64,000 nucleotides of DNA from Streptomyces mangrovisoli (GCF_000974985.2 NZ_LAVA02000033.1:62001-126000); one strand, 5' to 3'; shown: positions 23,467 through 32,920, numbered from the stretch's first letter. Notes: generated by a model not told the origin, from the sequence alone. A program made the numbers and translations.

Positions 23467-25074
23467 ATGGTCCGCGTACGAGTCCCCGTCGCAGTCCGCA
23501 CCCTCCCCCGCCGCTGCCGCACCCTCGCCCGCCGGTACCGCGACCGCAGGCCGCCGCCGCGGCTCGAACTGGTCGCGCAGCCGCACCCCTGGCCGCGCGC
23601 CCTGGGCATGGTCGCCGTGGTGCTGCTGGGCGCCTGGCTGGGACTGCTGGTCGTCGGCGACGTGCGGGCCAAGGTCGGCCCGATGAACACCACGATGACC
23701 CTGCGCCCGTCCCTCACCGGCGGCACGAAGATCAACATCTCGCCGCTCGGCACGCTGAGCCTGAACAGCCATGTCGCCCCGGTCCGCCTCGACGTGAACG
23801 TCGATCAGCTGGACCCGGAGCGCTCCCAGGCGCTGGTCGACCACCCGGAGCGGCTCTCGGGCCTCCAGGACGAGGTGGCCCACGACGTGGAGCACGGCAC
23901 GCTCGACCTGGCGGTGCGCTCCGGCGTGGCCGTGGTGGCGGGCGCGACCGCGCTGGGCCTCGCCGTCTACCGGCGCCCCCGGCGCGCGCTGGCGGCCGGC
24001 GGGCTCGCGTTCGGCCTGCTGGCGGCCTCGGGCGCGACGGCGTACGCGACCTGGAACCCGGAGTCGGTGCTGGAGCCGAAGTTCACCGGGCTGCTGTCCT
24101 CGGCGCCCTCGCTGGTCGGCAACGCGCGCAGCATCGTCACCGACTTCGACGTCTACCAGAAGGAACTGGCGCGCCTGGTGACGAACGTGACGAAGCTGTA
24201 CGACGTCACGTCCACCCTGCCCGCCTACCAGCCGGACCCGTCCACGATCCGCGTGCTGCACGTGTCCGACATCCACCTCAACCCGGCGAGCTGGAAGATC
24301 ATCGCGTCGCTGGTGGAGGAGTACAAGGTCGACGTCGTCGTCGACTCCGGCGACACGATGGACCACGGCACGGCGGCCGAGAACGCCTTCCTCGACCCGA
24401 TCGCCGACCTGGGCGTGCCGTACGTCTGGGTGCGCGGCAACCACGACTCGCAGGTCACCCAGCGCTATCTGGAACACATGAAGAACGTCCACGTGCTCGA
24501 CGACGGCAAGGCCGAGACGGTCGCCGGGCTGCGCTTCGCGGGCATCGGCGACCCGCAGTTCACCCCGGACCGCGCCGTCACGCCCGGCGGGAACGACGCC
24601 GAGGTGATGGCGGGCGGCGAGCTGGCCTCGGCCATGAACCACCAGAAGGTGATCGGCACGCCCGTCGACGTCGCCGTGGTGCACGAGCCGTCGGCGGCCC
24701 GGCTCACCGACGGCGCGGTGCCGCTGGTGCTCTCGGGGCATCTGCACCACGAGGAGACCGAGGTCATGAAGTACGGCACCCGGCTGCGCGTCGAGGGCTC
24801 GACCGGCGGGAGCGGGCTGCGCGCGGTGGAGGGCAGCTACCCCGACCCGATCGAGGCGTCCATCCTCTACTTCGACAAGGACAGCCGGCGTCTCCAGGCC
24901 TGGGACGAGATCAAGCTCGGCGGGCTCGGTCTGACGACGGCCGAGGTCACCCGCCACCTGCCGAAGGAGAACCAGCCCGGGGCCTCACCCACACCCACGC
25001 CGACACCCACTCCGACACCCACTCCGACATCCACGCCGACCCCGAGCACCGTCGCCTCGCCGTCGGGGCCGTAA
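23467..25074 (+). CDS. membrane-anchored metallophosphoesterase
   Basis: A 535-residue protein. An N-terminal membrane helix (ALGMVAVVLLGAWLGLLVVG, about 47-66) and further helices near 160-205 bracket an extracytoplasmic domain; the calcineurin-type phosphoesterase domain follows (about 258-480) with the metal motifs HVSDIHLN, DSGDTMDHG, WVRGNHDS and SGHLHHEE. The C-terminus is a Thr-Pro tandem tail (TPTPTPTP). Substrate unknown. ATG 23467 is the first start in the frame past the divergent zincin gene and has GGGACG upstream. It is likely divergently transcribed from a shared 114-base promoter region. Confidence 0.87.
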   Translation: MVRVRVPVAVRTLPRRCRTLARRYRDRRPPPRLELVAQPHPWPRALGMVAVVLLGAWLGLLVVGDVRAKVGPMNTTMTLRPSLTGGTKINISPLGTLSLNSHVAPVRLDVNVDQLDPERSQALVDHPERLSGLQDEVAHDVEHGTLDLAVRSGVAVVAGATALGLAVYRRPRRALAAGGLAFGLLAASGATAYATWNPESVLEPKFTGLLSSAPSLVGNARSIVTDFDVYQKELARLVTNVTKLYDVTSTLPAYQPDPSTIRVLHVSDIHLNPASWKIIASLVEEYKVDVVVDSGDTMDHGTAAENAFLDPIADLGVPYVWVRGNHDSQVTQRYLEHMKNVHVLDDGKAETVAGLRFAGIGDPQFTPDRAVTPGGNDAEVMAGGELASAMNHQKVIGTPVDVAVVHEPSAARLTDGAVPLVLSGHLHHEETEVMKYGTRLRVEGSTGGSGLRAVEGSYPDPIEASILYFDKDSRRLQAWDEIKLGGLGLTTAEVTRHLPKENQPGASPTPTPTPTPTPTPTSTPTPSTVASPSGP

Positions 25075-25154
25075 ACCGTTTTGGCGATCCCCGCCGCCAT
25101 CCCATATGCTTCTCACGTCCCCGAGGCGCTGCGAAGCGCCCAGGCGGGCCGATA

Positions 25155-25227
25155 GCCCTCATCGTCTAGCGGCCTAGGACGCCGCCCTTTCAAGGCGGTA
25201 GCACGGGTTCGAATCCCGTTGGGGGCA
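25155..25227 (+). tRNA. tRNA-Glu (TTC)
   Basis: 73-base cloverleaf: acceptor GCCCTCA/TGGGGGC, anticodon loop CTTTCAA (UUC), T arm with TTCGAAT, discriminator A. First of a Glu-Asp-Phe cluster. Confidence 0.95.
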
Positions 25228-25265
25228 CGCAACACCGTGTGCGACAATGTCGTACGCAACAGCTT

Positions 25266-25340
25266 GGTCCTGTGGAGCAGTTTGGAGTGCTCGCCACCCT
25301 GTCAAGGTGGAGGCCGCGGGTTCAAATCCCGTCAGGACCG
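25266..25340 (+). tRNA. tRNA-Asp (GTC)
   Basis: 75 bases: acceptor GGTCCTG/CAGGACC, anticodon loop CTGTCAA (GUC), T loop TTCAAAT, discriminator G. An identical gene is at 30210-30284. A small hairpin, GAGATTTCC/GGAAATCTC (25343-25362), separates it from tRNA-Phe. Confidence 0.95.
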
Positions 25341-25364
25341 CTGAGATTTCCCCGGAAATCTCGT

Positions 25365-25441
25365 GGCTGGGTAGCTCAGTTGGTACGAGCGATCGCCTGA
25401 AAAGCGATAGGTCGCCGGTTCGACCCCGGCCCCAGCCACCA
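25365..25441 (+). tRNA. tRNA-Phe (GAA)
   Basis: Acceptor GGCTGGG/CCCAGCC, anticodon loop CTGAAAA (GAA), T arm CGCCGG-TTCGACC, discriminator A and an encoded CCA (25439-25441). Confidence 0.95.
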
Positions 25442-25444
25442 TCG

Positions 25445-25472
25445 AGGCCCCGATCTTCGGATCGGGGCCTTT
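25445..25472 (+). terminator. terminator of the tRNA-Glu-Asp-Phe cluster
   Basis: 11-bp stem AGGCCCCGATC/GATCGGGGCCT with a TTCG tetraloop and a following TTTG, three bases after the tRNA-Phe CCA. Confidence 0.88.
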
Positions 25473-25608
25473 GTCGTGTGTCCGGCCGCCTCCCCCGGAT
25501 GCCCCAAGGCCTTCCCCGCCCCGGCATGTCCGGAAAGCCCCACCCGGCCCCCGCCCGGTCCGTAGGATGCGGGCGCTCCTGTGGGTGCGCTGGGACGGGA
25601 AGGGGACG

Positions 25609-26016
25609 GTGGGACGCGTGGTCTCGGATCTGGGACTGGAGAAGGACCGGGCGCGGTACGGGCTGCTGGCCGTGGTGGTCAGCAATCTGGCCATCGCCGG
25701 AGTGGCGGCCTTCGGGGTGTGGCGGCTCGGCGGTGACCGTTCGGTGATCGTGGGGGTGCTGACGGCGGCGTTCACCGCGGTGAGCAGCACGACCACGGCG
25801 TATCTGGGCATCAAGGCGGTGTCGAACACGGCGAAGTCGATGGCCGACGCCGGCACCCGGCCCACGCCGGCACCCACAGCGACACCGACGCCCACGCCCA
25901 CGCCCGCACCGACAGCGCCAGCGACACCGGCACCCGCACCCGCACCCGCACCCGCACCCACGACACCCGACGAGCCGGCGGTGAGCCCCGAGGTCGTCGC
26001 GCCACGCACCCCGTGA
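25609..26016 (+). CDS. small membrane protein with Thr/Pro-Ala tail
   Basis: A 135-residue protein of unknown function: two hydrophobic helices (about 15-37 and 43-63) followed by a low-complexity TPTPTPAP/APAPAP tail that would extend from the membrane. GTG 25609 is chosen because GGGAAGGGGACG precedes it; an in-frame ATG at 25567 (14 more residues) has only a weak site. It is between the tRNA cluster and hrpA. The tail resembles the C-terminal tail of the metallophosphoesterase just upstream. Confidence 0.65.
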   Translation: MGRVVSDLGLEKDRARYGLLAVVVSNLAIAGVAAFGVWRLGGDRSVIVGVLTAAFTAVSSTTTAYLGIKAVSNTAKSMADAGTRPTPAPTATPTPTPTPAPTAPATPAPAPAPAPAPTTPDEPAVSPEVVAPRTP

Positions 26017-26075
26017 ACAGGCCGCACACAAATCGTTCGCCCGGAAATTCCCCGAGGTGAGATCCTGGATCGCGT

Positions 26076-29000
26076 ATGTCTACGCATCCCGCCCCCGCCC
26101 TCGGCGCCCTCGCCTCCCGTCTGACCGAGCTGTCGCTGCGCGACGCGCACCGGCTCGGGCGGCGGCTGGAAGGCGCGCGCAAGATCCGTAAGCCGGAGGC
26201 CCGCGCCGCCGTCCTCGCCGAGATCGAGGGCGAGGCGGCCAGGGCCGAGGCCCGCATGGCCGAGCGCCGCGCGCGTGTCCCCGCGGTCAGCTACCCCGAG
26301 CAGCTCCCGGTCAGCCAGAAGAAGAACGAGATCGCCGAGGCCATACGCGACCACCAGGTCGTGATCGTCGCCGGTGAGACGGGCTCCGGCAAGACCACGC
26401 AGATCCCCAAGATCTGCGTCGAGCTCGGCCGGGGCGTGCGGGGCATGATCGGGCACACCCAGCCCCGCCGTATCGCCGCCCGCACGGTCGCCGAGCGGGT
26501 CGCCGAGGAGCTGGACACCCCGCTCGGCGAGGCCGTGGGCTGGAAGGTCCGGTTCACCGACCAGGTCGACCAGGACGCCACCTTCATCAAGCTGATGACC
26601 GACGGCATCCTGCTCGCCGAGATCCAGACCGACCGCGAGCTGCGCGCCTACGACACGATCATCATCGACGAGGCGCACGAGCGGTCGCTGAACATCGACT
26701 TCCTGCTGGGCTACCTCGCCCAGCTGCTGCCGAGACGGCCCGACCTCAAGGTCGTCATCACCTCCGCGACCATCGACCCGGAACGCTTCTCGCGGCACTT
26801 CGGCGACGCCCCGATCGTCGAGGTGAGCGGCCGGACCTACCCGGTCGAGGTGCGCTACCGGCCGCTCCTCGAGGAGGACTCCGAGGACGCCGACCGCGAC
26901 CAGATCACCGCCATCACCGACGCCGTCGAGGAGCTGATGGCGGAGGGCCCCGGCGACGTGCTGGTCTTCCTCTCCGGCGAGCGGGAGATCCGCGACACCG
27001 CGGACGCGCTCGAGAAGAAGAAGAACGCGCCGCGCGGCGCGGGCGTCGAGTGGCAGCGCACCGAGGTGCTGCCGCTGTACGCGCGCCTCTCGCACGCCGA
27101 GCAGCACCGCGTGTTCCAGTCGCACACCGGGCGCAGGATCGTTCTGGCGACGAACGTGGCCGAGACCTCGCTGACCGTGCCGGGCATCAAGTACGTCATC
27201 GACCCCGGGTTCGCCCGGATCAGCCGCTACAGCCACCGCACCAAGGTGCAGCGGCTGCCGATCGAGCCGGTCTCGCAGGCCAGCGCCAACCAGCGCAAGG
27301 GCCGCTGCGGCCGTACGTCCGACGGCATCTGCATCCGGCTGTACTCCGAGGACGACTTCCTCACCCGCCCGGAGTTCACCGACGCGGAGATCCTGCGCAC
27401 CAACCTGGCCTCCGTCATCCTCCAGATGACCGCCGCCGGGCTCGGCGAGATCGAGAAGTTCCCCTTCATCGACCCGCCGGACCACCGCAACATCCGCGAC
27501 GGCGTGCAGCTGCTCCAGGAGCTGGGCGCGCTCGACCCGGCGCAGAAGGACCCGCGCAAGCAGCTCACCCAGACCGGCCGCAAGCTGGCGCAGCTGCCCG
27601 TCGACCCGCGGCTCGCGCGGATGGTCCTGGAGGCCGACCGCAACGACTGCGTGCGCGAGGTCATGGTGATCGCCGCCGCGCTGTCCATCCAGGACCCGCG
27701 CGAGCGGCCCGCCGACAAGCAGACCCAGGCGGACCAGCAGCACGCCCGGTTCCGCGACGAGACGAGCGACTTCCTCGCCTATCTGAACCTGTGGCGGTAC
27801 GTGCGCGAGCAGCAGCGCGAGCGCGGCTCGTCGTCGTTCCGCCGGATGTGCAAGCAGGAGTACCTGAACTTCCTGCGCATCCGCGAATGGCAGGACATCT
27901 ACACGCAGTTGCGCACGGTCGCCAAACAGATGGGCATCCATCTCGACGAGCGCGACGCCGACGCCGACCGCATCCATGTCTCGCTGCTGGCGGGCCTGTT
28001 GTCGCACGTCGGCATGAAGGACGTGAAGGAGTCCAAGGAGCCGCCCGCGGGCCAGCGCAGGGACGGCGGCCGGAACGAGTACCTCGGCGCCCGCAGCGCG
28101 AAGTTCGCCATCTTCCCGGGCTCCGCGCTGTTCAAGAAGCCGCCGCGGTTCGTGATGTCGGCGGAGCTGGTGGAGACCTCCCGGCTGTGGGCGCGGGTCA
28201 ACGCCCGGATCGAGCCGGAGTGGGTCGAGCCGCTCGCCGGGCACCTGGTGAAGCGGACGTACAGCGAGCCGCACTGGGAGAAGGACATGGCGGCCGTGAT
28301 GGCGTACGAGAAGGTCACGCTGTACGGCGTGCCGATCGTCGCCCAGCGGAAGGTGAACTACGGCCGGATCGACCCGGAGGCCGCCCGCGAGCTGTTCGTG
28401 CGCAACGCGCTGGTGGAGGGCGACTGGCGCACCCACCACAAGTTCTTCGCCGACAACCGTCGCCTGCTCGGCGAGGTGGCGGAGCTGGAGCACCGGGCCC
28501 GGCGCCGGGACATCGTGGTCGACGACGACACGCTCTACGACTTCTACGACCAGCGGGTGCCCGAGCACGTGGTGTCCGGGGCGCACTTCGACTCGTGGTG
28601 GAAGCACAAGCGGCAGGAGCAGCCCGACTTCCTGGACTTCGAGCGGGAGATGCTGATCCGGGAGTCGGCGGAGGCGGTCACCAAGGCCGACTATCCGGAC
28701 TCCTGGCGCCAGGGACCGCTGAAGTTCCGGGTGACCTACCAGTTCGAGCCGGGCGCGGACGCGGACGGTGTGACGGTCCACATCCCGCTCCAGGTCCTCA
28801 ACCAGGTCACGGACGACGGCTTCGACTGGCAGATCCCCGGGCTGCGCGAGGAGGTCGTCACGGAGCTGATCCGCTCCCTGCCGAAGCCGATCCGCCGCAA
28901 CTACGTGCCGGCGCCCAACTTCGCCCAGCGCTTCCTTGCGCAGGCGGTGCCGCCCGCGATCGCGGCACCCGCCGCCGACGGCGGGGCGCCGCAGGAGCCG

Positions 29001-30116
29001 CTGACGGCCGCGATGGCCCGCGACCTCAAGCGCATGGTCGGAGTCCCCTTCGGGGCCGAGGACTTCGACTGGTCGAAGGTCCCCGACCACTTGAAGATCA
29101 CTTTCCGGATCGTCGACGAGCGGCGCCGCAAGGTGGCCGAGGACAAGGACCTGGAGGCGCTGAAGCTGCGGCTGCGGCCGAAGGCGCGCCAGGCGCTGTC
29201 GCAGGCGGCCGCGGCCACCGCGGAGCGCCAGGGCGGCGCGTCGGTGGAGCGCGGCGGGCTGACGGACTGGACGATCGGCACCCTGTCGCGGCTCTTCGAG
29301 ACCCGGCGGGCCGGGCAGCCGGTGAAGGCGTACCCGGCGCTGGTGGACGACGGCGACACGGTCTCCGTACGGCTCTTCGACACCGAGGCGGAGCAGGCCG
29401 AGGCCATGTGGCGGGGCACCCGGCGGCTGATCCTGCGCAACATCCCGGTCAACCCGGCGAAGTTCGCCTCGGACAAGCTGACGAACGCCCAGAAGCTGGC
29501 GCTGTCGGCCAATCCGCACGGCTCGGTGCAGGCGCTGTTCGACGACTGCGCGACGGCGGCGGCGGACAAGCTGATCGGCGACTTCGGCGGCCCGGCGTGG
29601 GACGAGGAGTCGTACCGGAAGCTGTACGACAAGGTGCGCGCCGAGATCGTCGACACGACCGTCCGCGCGGTCGGCCAGGTGCAGCAGGTGCTGGCCGCCT
29701 GGCAGGCCTGCGAGCGGCGCCTGAAGGCCGTACGCAGCCCCGCGCTGCTGGCGAACCTGGCGGACGTACGGGCTCAGCTGGACGCCCTCGTACGGCCCGG
29801 GTTCGTGACGGAGGCGGGGATACGCCGGCTGCCCGATCTGATGCGCTATCTGATCGCCGCGGACCGGCGGGTGCAGCAGATGGCGGCGAACGCGCAGCGG
29901 GACACCACGCGGATGGACAAGGTCAAGGAGATGCAGGACGAGTACGCCTGGCTCCTGGAGCAGCTTCCGCCGGGCCACCCGGTGCCGTCGTCCGTCCGGG
30001 ACATCCGCTGGATGATCGAGGAGCTGCGGGTGAGCTACTTCGCGCACGCCCTGGGCACGGCCTATCCCGTCTCGGACAAGCGGATCGTGAAGGCGATCGA
30101 CGCCCAGGTGCCGTGA
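26076..30116 (+). CDS. hrpA: ATP-dependent RNA helicase HrpA (DEAH family)
   Basis: A 1346-residue DEAH-box helicase. Walker A GETGSGKT (100-107), motif II DEAH (198-201), SAT, then LATNVAETSLTVPGIKYVID and QRKGRCGRTSDGICIRLYSE in the second RecA domain, followed by the winged-helix/ratchet region and the long C-terminal extension (DUF3418-type) seen in HrpA. The length is normal for HrpA. In E. coli HrpA rescues stalled or collided ribosomes; in Streptomyces the role is inferred. ATG 26076 has CCGAGGTGAG upstream. Ends shortly before tRNA-Asp. Confidence 0.95.
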   Translation: MSTHPAPALGALASRLTELSLRDAHRLGRRLEGARKIRKPEARAAVLAEIEGEAARAEARMAERRARVPAVSYPEQLPVSQKKNEIAEAIRDHQVVIVAGETGSGKTTQIPKICVELGRGVRGMIGHTQPRRIAARTVAERVAEELDTPLGEAVGWKVRFTDQVDQDATFIKLMTDGILLAEIQTDRELRAYDTIIIDEAHERSLNIDFLLGYLAQLLPRRPDLKVVITSATIDPERFSRHFGDAPIVEVSGRTYPVEVRYRPLLEEDSEDADRDQITAITDAVEELMAEGPGDVLVFLSGEREIRDTADALEKKKNAPRGAGVEWQRTEVLPLYARLSHAEQHRVFQSHTGRRIVLATNVAETSLTVPGIKYVIDPGFARISRYSHRTKVQRLPIEPVSQASANQRKGRCGRTSDGICIRLYSEDDFLTRPEFTDAEILRTNLASVILQMTAAGLGEIEKFPFIDPPDHRNIRDGVQLLQELGALDPAQKDPRKQLTQTGRKLAQLPVDPRLARMVLEADRNDCVREVMVIAAALSIQDPRERPADKQTQADQQHARFRDETSDFLAYLNLWRYVREQQRERGSSSFRRMCKQEYLNFLRIREWQDIYTQLRTVAKQMGIHLDERDADADRIHVSLLAGLLSHVGMKDVKESKEPPAGQRRDGGRNEYLGARSAKFAIFPGSALFKKPPRFVMSAELVETSRLWARVNARIEPEWVEPLAGHLVKRTYSEPHWEKDMAAVMAYEKVTLYGVPIVAQRKVNYGRIDPEAARELFVRNALVEGDWRTHHKFFADNRRLLGEVAELEHRARRRDIVVDDDTLYDFYDQRVPEHVVSGAHFDSWWKHKRQEQPDFLDFEREMLIRESAEAVTKADYPDSWRQGPLKFRVTYQFEPGADADGVTVHIPLQVLNQVTDDGFDWQIPGLREEVVTELIRSLPKPIRRNYVPAPNFAQRFLAQAVPPAIAAPAADGGAPQEPLTAAMARDLKRMVGVPFGAEDFDWSKVPDHLKITFRIVDERRRKVAEDKDLEALKLRLRPKARQALSQAAAATAERQGGASVERGGLTDWTIGTLSRLFETRRAGQPVKAYPALVDDGDTVSVRLFDTEAEQAEAMWRGTRRLILRNIPVNPAKFASDKLTNAQKLALSANPHGSVQALFDDCATAAADKLIGDFGGPAWDEESYRKLYDKVRAEIVDTTVRAVGQVQQVLAAWQACERRLKAVRSPALLANLADVRAQLDALVRPGFVTEAGIRRLPDLMRYLIAADRRVQQMAANAQRDTTRMDKVKEMQDEYAWLLEQLPPGHPVPSSVRDIRWMIEELRVSYFAHALGTAYPVSDKRIVKAIDAQVP

Positions 30117-30209
30117 CGGGCCCCGCACGTTAAGTGAGTTCGACCAGGCGGCATCCCTCCTGTAGAGTCTCTTCTCGCAGCGCAACGCACCAATCGCACT
30201 GCGAAACCT

Positions 30210-30284
30210 GGTCCTGTGGAGCAGTTTGGAGTGCTCGCCACCCTGTCAAGGTGGAGGCCGCGGGTTCAAATCCCGTCAGGACCG
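30210..30284 (+). tRNA. tRNA-Asp (GTC), second identical copy
   Basis: Sequence identical over 75 bases to the gene at 25266-25340, with different flanks. Anticodon GUC. Confidence 0.95.
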
Positions 30285-30290
30285 CAGAGA

Positions 30291-30327
30291 GCGAAAGCCC
30301 GTCCCTCATCGAGGGGCGGGCTTTCGC
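30291..30327 (+). terminator. terminator after tRNA-Asp
   Basis: GCGAAAGCCCG-t-CCCTC pairs with GAGGG-g-CGGGCTTTCGC around ATC, followed by CTTT. Confidence 0.85.
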
Positions 30328-30523
30328 CTTTCCCGCCTGCCGTCCGCCGCCTCCCGTCCGCCGGCGGCCGCGCCCGCGGCGAAGCCGCCGACGACACAGC
30401 AAAAAAACCGGCCCATCCGGTCCGTCCACGTCAGGCGTGAACAGGTGGAAACACAAAGCGTCTTGACGCCGTCACATTCCGCCAGTACCCAGTTACCAGG
30501 GCCCCGTTCCCCGGAGGTGGCAC

Positions 30524-30718
30524 ATGGCGGCAACGGTCAGGCACGAGACGCGGGCACTGCTGCGCGCGCATCTGTCGGCCGCGTCGTCGTACCGCCACCG
30601 GACCCGGCACTGTCCGATCTGCCGTCAGCTGCTGCGGCTGGAGATGGATTCGGGGCCACAGCCGGCCGCCGGGGCCGACGAGGAGGGCGGACGGGACGAG
30701 GAACCGGCGGGCGCGTGA
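30524..30718 (+). CDS. small conserved Streptomyces protein (DUF6274-like)
   Basis: A 64-residue protein with a basic His/Arg-rich first half, a single Cys-P-I-Cys pair (residues 30-33) and an acidic tail. A ribosome site CCGGAGGTGG lies just before ATG 30524, which supports translation. I assign the family from memory of a short protein at this location near bldC; function unknown. Confidence 0.7.
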   Translation: MAATVRHETRALLRAHLSAASSYRHRTRHCPICRQLLRLEMDSGPQPAAGADEEGGRDEEPAGA

Positions 30719-31047
30719 CCGTTGTCGGCGTCAACGACCTTGTGTCCAGGGCGAGGTGGAACAGGCGGTTCCAATAGCGCACCGGAACGGGCGGCAACAA
30801 GGCGCGCGGTGTGTGACGGGTGTCACCGCATGAGTTTTTGAAACCACGGTATTTACCCACGTCCTACAACAGGTCAATTTAATATGTGCAATTGCACCCC
30901 CTCCGAGGTACTCCTCAGAGCTCGTTCAGAGGTTGACCAGAGGGTCGGGAGGGGCTCGGCACAGGGGTTCCGACAGGCCTCCCCAGACTCCGACAAGGAC
31001 GCCCACAGAGCTACCCGCCGGTCACTCACGGTCGCACGGACCGGCAC

Positions 31048-31088
31048 AAAAAAAGATCGCGCTGGACCCGGCGGAGTCCAGCGCGATC
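31048..31088 (-). terminator. terminator downstream of bldC
   Basis: A perfect 13-bp stem, GATCGCGCTGGAC and its complement, with an 8-base loop and a run of seven Ts on the reverse strand. It is 146 bases past the bldC stop; the spacer 30719-31233 shows no supported gene. Confidence 0.85.
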
Positions 31089-31233
31089 GACGACGCACCC
31101 TGTCGCTTGCCTAGAGAGTTCTAGATGCCTTGGGCGTGGGGCCTGTTGGGGCAGGACCCGCGTCGCTTGTAGCTGTGGGTCTCGGGCTTCCCGGCCGGTT
31201 GGGGGACCAGCCATTTCGCCCGATATGTGGCTG

Positions 31234-31440
31234 TCAGGCCTCGCTGCGCTGCTGCGGAATGCCCGCCAGCAGGGCGCGGACCTCAGCCTCGCGGTAGCGA
31301 CGGTGTCCACCGAGCGTGCGGATGGACGTGAGCTTGCCGGCCTTCGCCCACCGCGTGACCGTCTTCGGGTCGACGCGGAACATCGTGGCGACCTCAGCCG
31401 GGGTCAGCAGCGGCTCGGCATCAGGGGTGCGAGCGGTCAT
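31234..31440 (-). CDS. bldC: developmental regulator BldC
   Basis: A 68-residue MerR-type winged-helix protein recognised as BldC: LLTPAEVATMFRVDPKTVTR, then WAKAGKLTSIRTLGGHRRYR. BldC binds direct repeats cooperatively and holds back sporulation genes during vegetative growth. It consists of little more than the DNA-binding domain. Start ATG at 31438-31440 follows CCGAGGAGG. A hairpin precedes the ribosome site (31457-31478), and overlapping inverted repeats sit about 230 bases upstream. Confidence 0.97.
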   Translation of the reverse strand: MTARTPDAEPLLTPAEVATMFRVDPKTVTRWAKAGKLTSIRTLGGHRRYREAEVRALLAGIPQQRSEA

Positions 31441-31456
31441 GAGCGGCCTCCTCGGG

Positions 31457-31478
31457 AGAACCGAACCTTCTCGGTTCT
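31457..31478 (-). other. hairpin in the bldC 5' leader
   Basis: An 8-bp stem AGAACCGA/TCGGTTCT with a 6-base loop, ending one to two bases before the GAGGAGG region. It could affect translation of bldC. Confidence 0.5.
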
Positions 31479-31670
31479 TTCCTCTAAATTCTGCACCTTG
31501 ACCCGCGTTGCCCGAAATGGCGGACGCGGGTCGAGTCGGTTATAGGACGAACGGCTTGTCCTCGGCACTACAACTACACCATCTGTCCAGCCGCGTCGGC
31601 CAAACCGATGGAATTGCCCTCCCAGGTGTCCAACGGCGACGGAAGCCGATGGACCATGCCATAGCGGACA

Positions 31671-31699
31671 GTCACACCGCTGTGACGATCAGTCACAGC
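31671..31699. promoter_or_regulatory. overlapping inverted repeats upstream of bldC
   Basis: GTCACA-CCGC-TGTGAC (31671-31686) overlaps GCTGTGAC-GATCA-GTCACAGC (31679-31699). The second includes TGTGA, 7 bases, TCACA, close to a CRP-type site but with one base too many. The 31479-32077 spacer otherwise shows only promoter-like AT-richer DNA. Confidence 0.55.
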
Positions 31700-31945
31700 G
31701 GCGTTCAGGAGTCACCAGACCCCCCAAAGCGTGCAATGCGGAGAATCCGACCACTGTGGAGCACAACGGGACGGAGGGAGTCCTCCCCGGACTCCTTGTC
31801 CTATTTTGGCATGAGGGTGGGCAAGCGGCGCAAGGGTCGTGTACGTGCTGTCCATCACCCTTGACACAAAAGGCCGGATAGGGGACAACATCACGTCAGT
31901 TTCCCGAAGTGACCTAGACCGTACGCGGATACGGGCGTGACAGCC

Positions 31946-31959
31946 GTGACGTGCGTCAC
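31946..31959. promoter_or_regulatory. GTGACGTGCGTCAC inverted repeat
   Basis: GTGAC-GTGC-GTCAC in the spacer between bldC and the downstream minus-strand gene, differing by one base from 19062-19075. Confidence 0.35.
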
Positions 31960-32077
31960 TTCAGGGGCGATTGGTTCTCAGTCAGCTCACAGCGTCACGG
32001 ACGGAATCGGGCCACGACCGGGCCGCCGGGCCGGCCGGGACGCGCGCGGTGCGCCGGTCCTTCCGTGTCCCGCGGGC

Positions 32078-32920
32078 TCAGTTGGCCGAGCGCAGGTCGC
32101 GGACCGAGCGCCAGCGCTCCACGAGCCGGCCGTACGCCTCGCCCGCCGTCGCGCCGTCCCCGTGCCGCAGCGCCTCGATGCCCTCGGCCACGTCCGCCGC
32201 CGAATGGTCGTCCTCCAGGGCGCCGGCCGGGAGGATGTGCACCAGCCCGCCGTAGTCCAGCTCCACCAGCGAGCGCGGATGGAACTCCTCCAGCCAGCGG
32301 CCGACGTCCACCAGCCCGTCGATCAGCGGCCCCTCGTCGACGGCGTCCTTCAGCGCCCGCAGCCCCCGCGCCACCCGGCGCCGCGCCTGCACCATCGGGG
32401 TGCGGTAGCGCAGCATCGGCGGCACCTCGTGGGTGCCCTTCTCGTAGCGCCGCTCCTCGTCGGAGACCAGCACGAACCAGTTCAGCGGCACCTGCCAGGT
32501 CGCCGTGCGGATCCAGGGCCGGGCGTCGGGGTTGCGCGCCAGCCAGCGCTCGTAGTCCTGCGCGACCTGACGCCGTACGACCGGGGGCAGCACCGCGTCC
32601 AGGACCGGCGCCGGCAACTCCTCGGTGAGCTCGTCCAGGGCCTGCCAGCCGCGCAGCCGCGTGCGCCAGGGGCAGACGCAGATCACGCCGTCCACCTCCA
32701 GCACGAAGGCGTCGCTGCTCTCGTGCACCGGCACCGCGATGGGCGGCGTGGGCAGCAGTCCGGCCAGCGAGCGGTGCAGCTCGTCCTGGTAGGAGGGGCG
32801 GTCGGGGCGGCGGGCGTAGCGGGCCCAGTGGGTGCGCTCCGGCTCGGGAAAGGCGCCCAGCGGTTCGTAGACGCGCAGATACGTCGCGTACGGGACGCTC
32901 ACCGAGGACACCTTGGGCAC
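32078..32920 (-). CDS. conserved protein of unknown function next to vdh
   Basis: A 280-residue soluble protein with no motif I recognise. It has no signal peptide and no Cys cluster; it is rich in Arg, Trp and acidic residues (ALDELTEELPAPVLDAVLPP, YERWLARNPDARPWIRTATW). GTG at 32918-32920 with AAGGAGCAGG six bases upstream is favoured; the longer frame to 33049 lacks this support. From memory a homologue stands between bldC and vdh in S. coelicolor. Divergent from vdh. Confidence 0.75.
   Translation of the reverse strand: MPKVSSVSVPYATYLRVYEPLGAFPEPERTHWARYARRPDRPSYQDELHRSLAGLLPTPPIAVPVHESSDAFVLEVDGVICVCPWRTRLRGWQALDELTEELPAPVLDAVLPPVVRRQVAQDYERWLARNPDARPWIRTATWQVPLNWFVLVSDEERRYEKGTHEVPPMLRYRTPMVQARRRVARGLRALKDAVDEGPLIDGLVDVGRWLEEFHPRSLVELDYGGLVHILPAGALEDDHSAADVAEGIEALRHGDGATAGEAYGRLVERWRSVRDLRSAN

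Noticed and set aside
25332..30185. A 1617-codon minus-strand frame covering hrpA, tRNA-Phe and tRNA-Asp
   Set aside because: It crosses tRNA genes and mirrors hrpA, so it is not coding.
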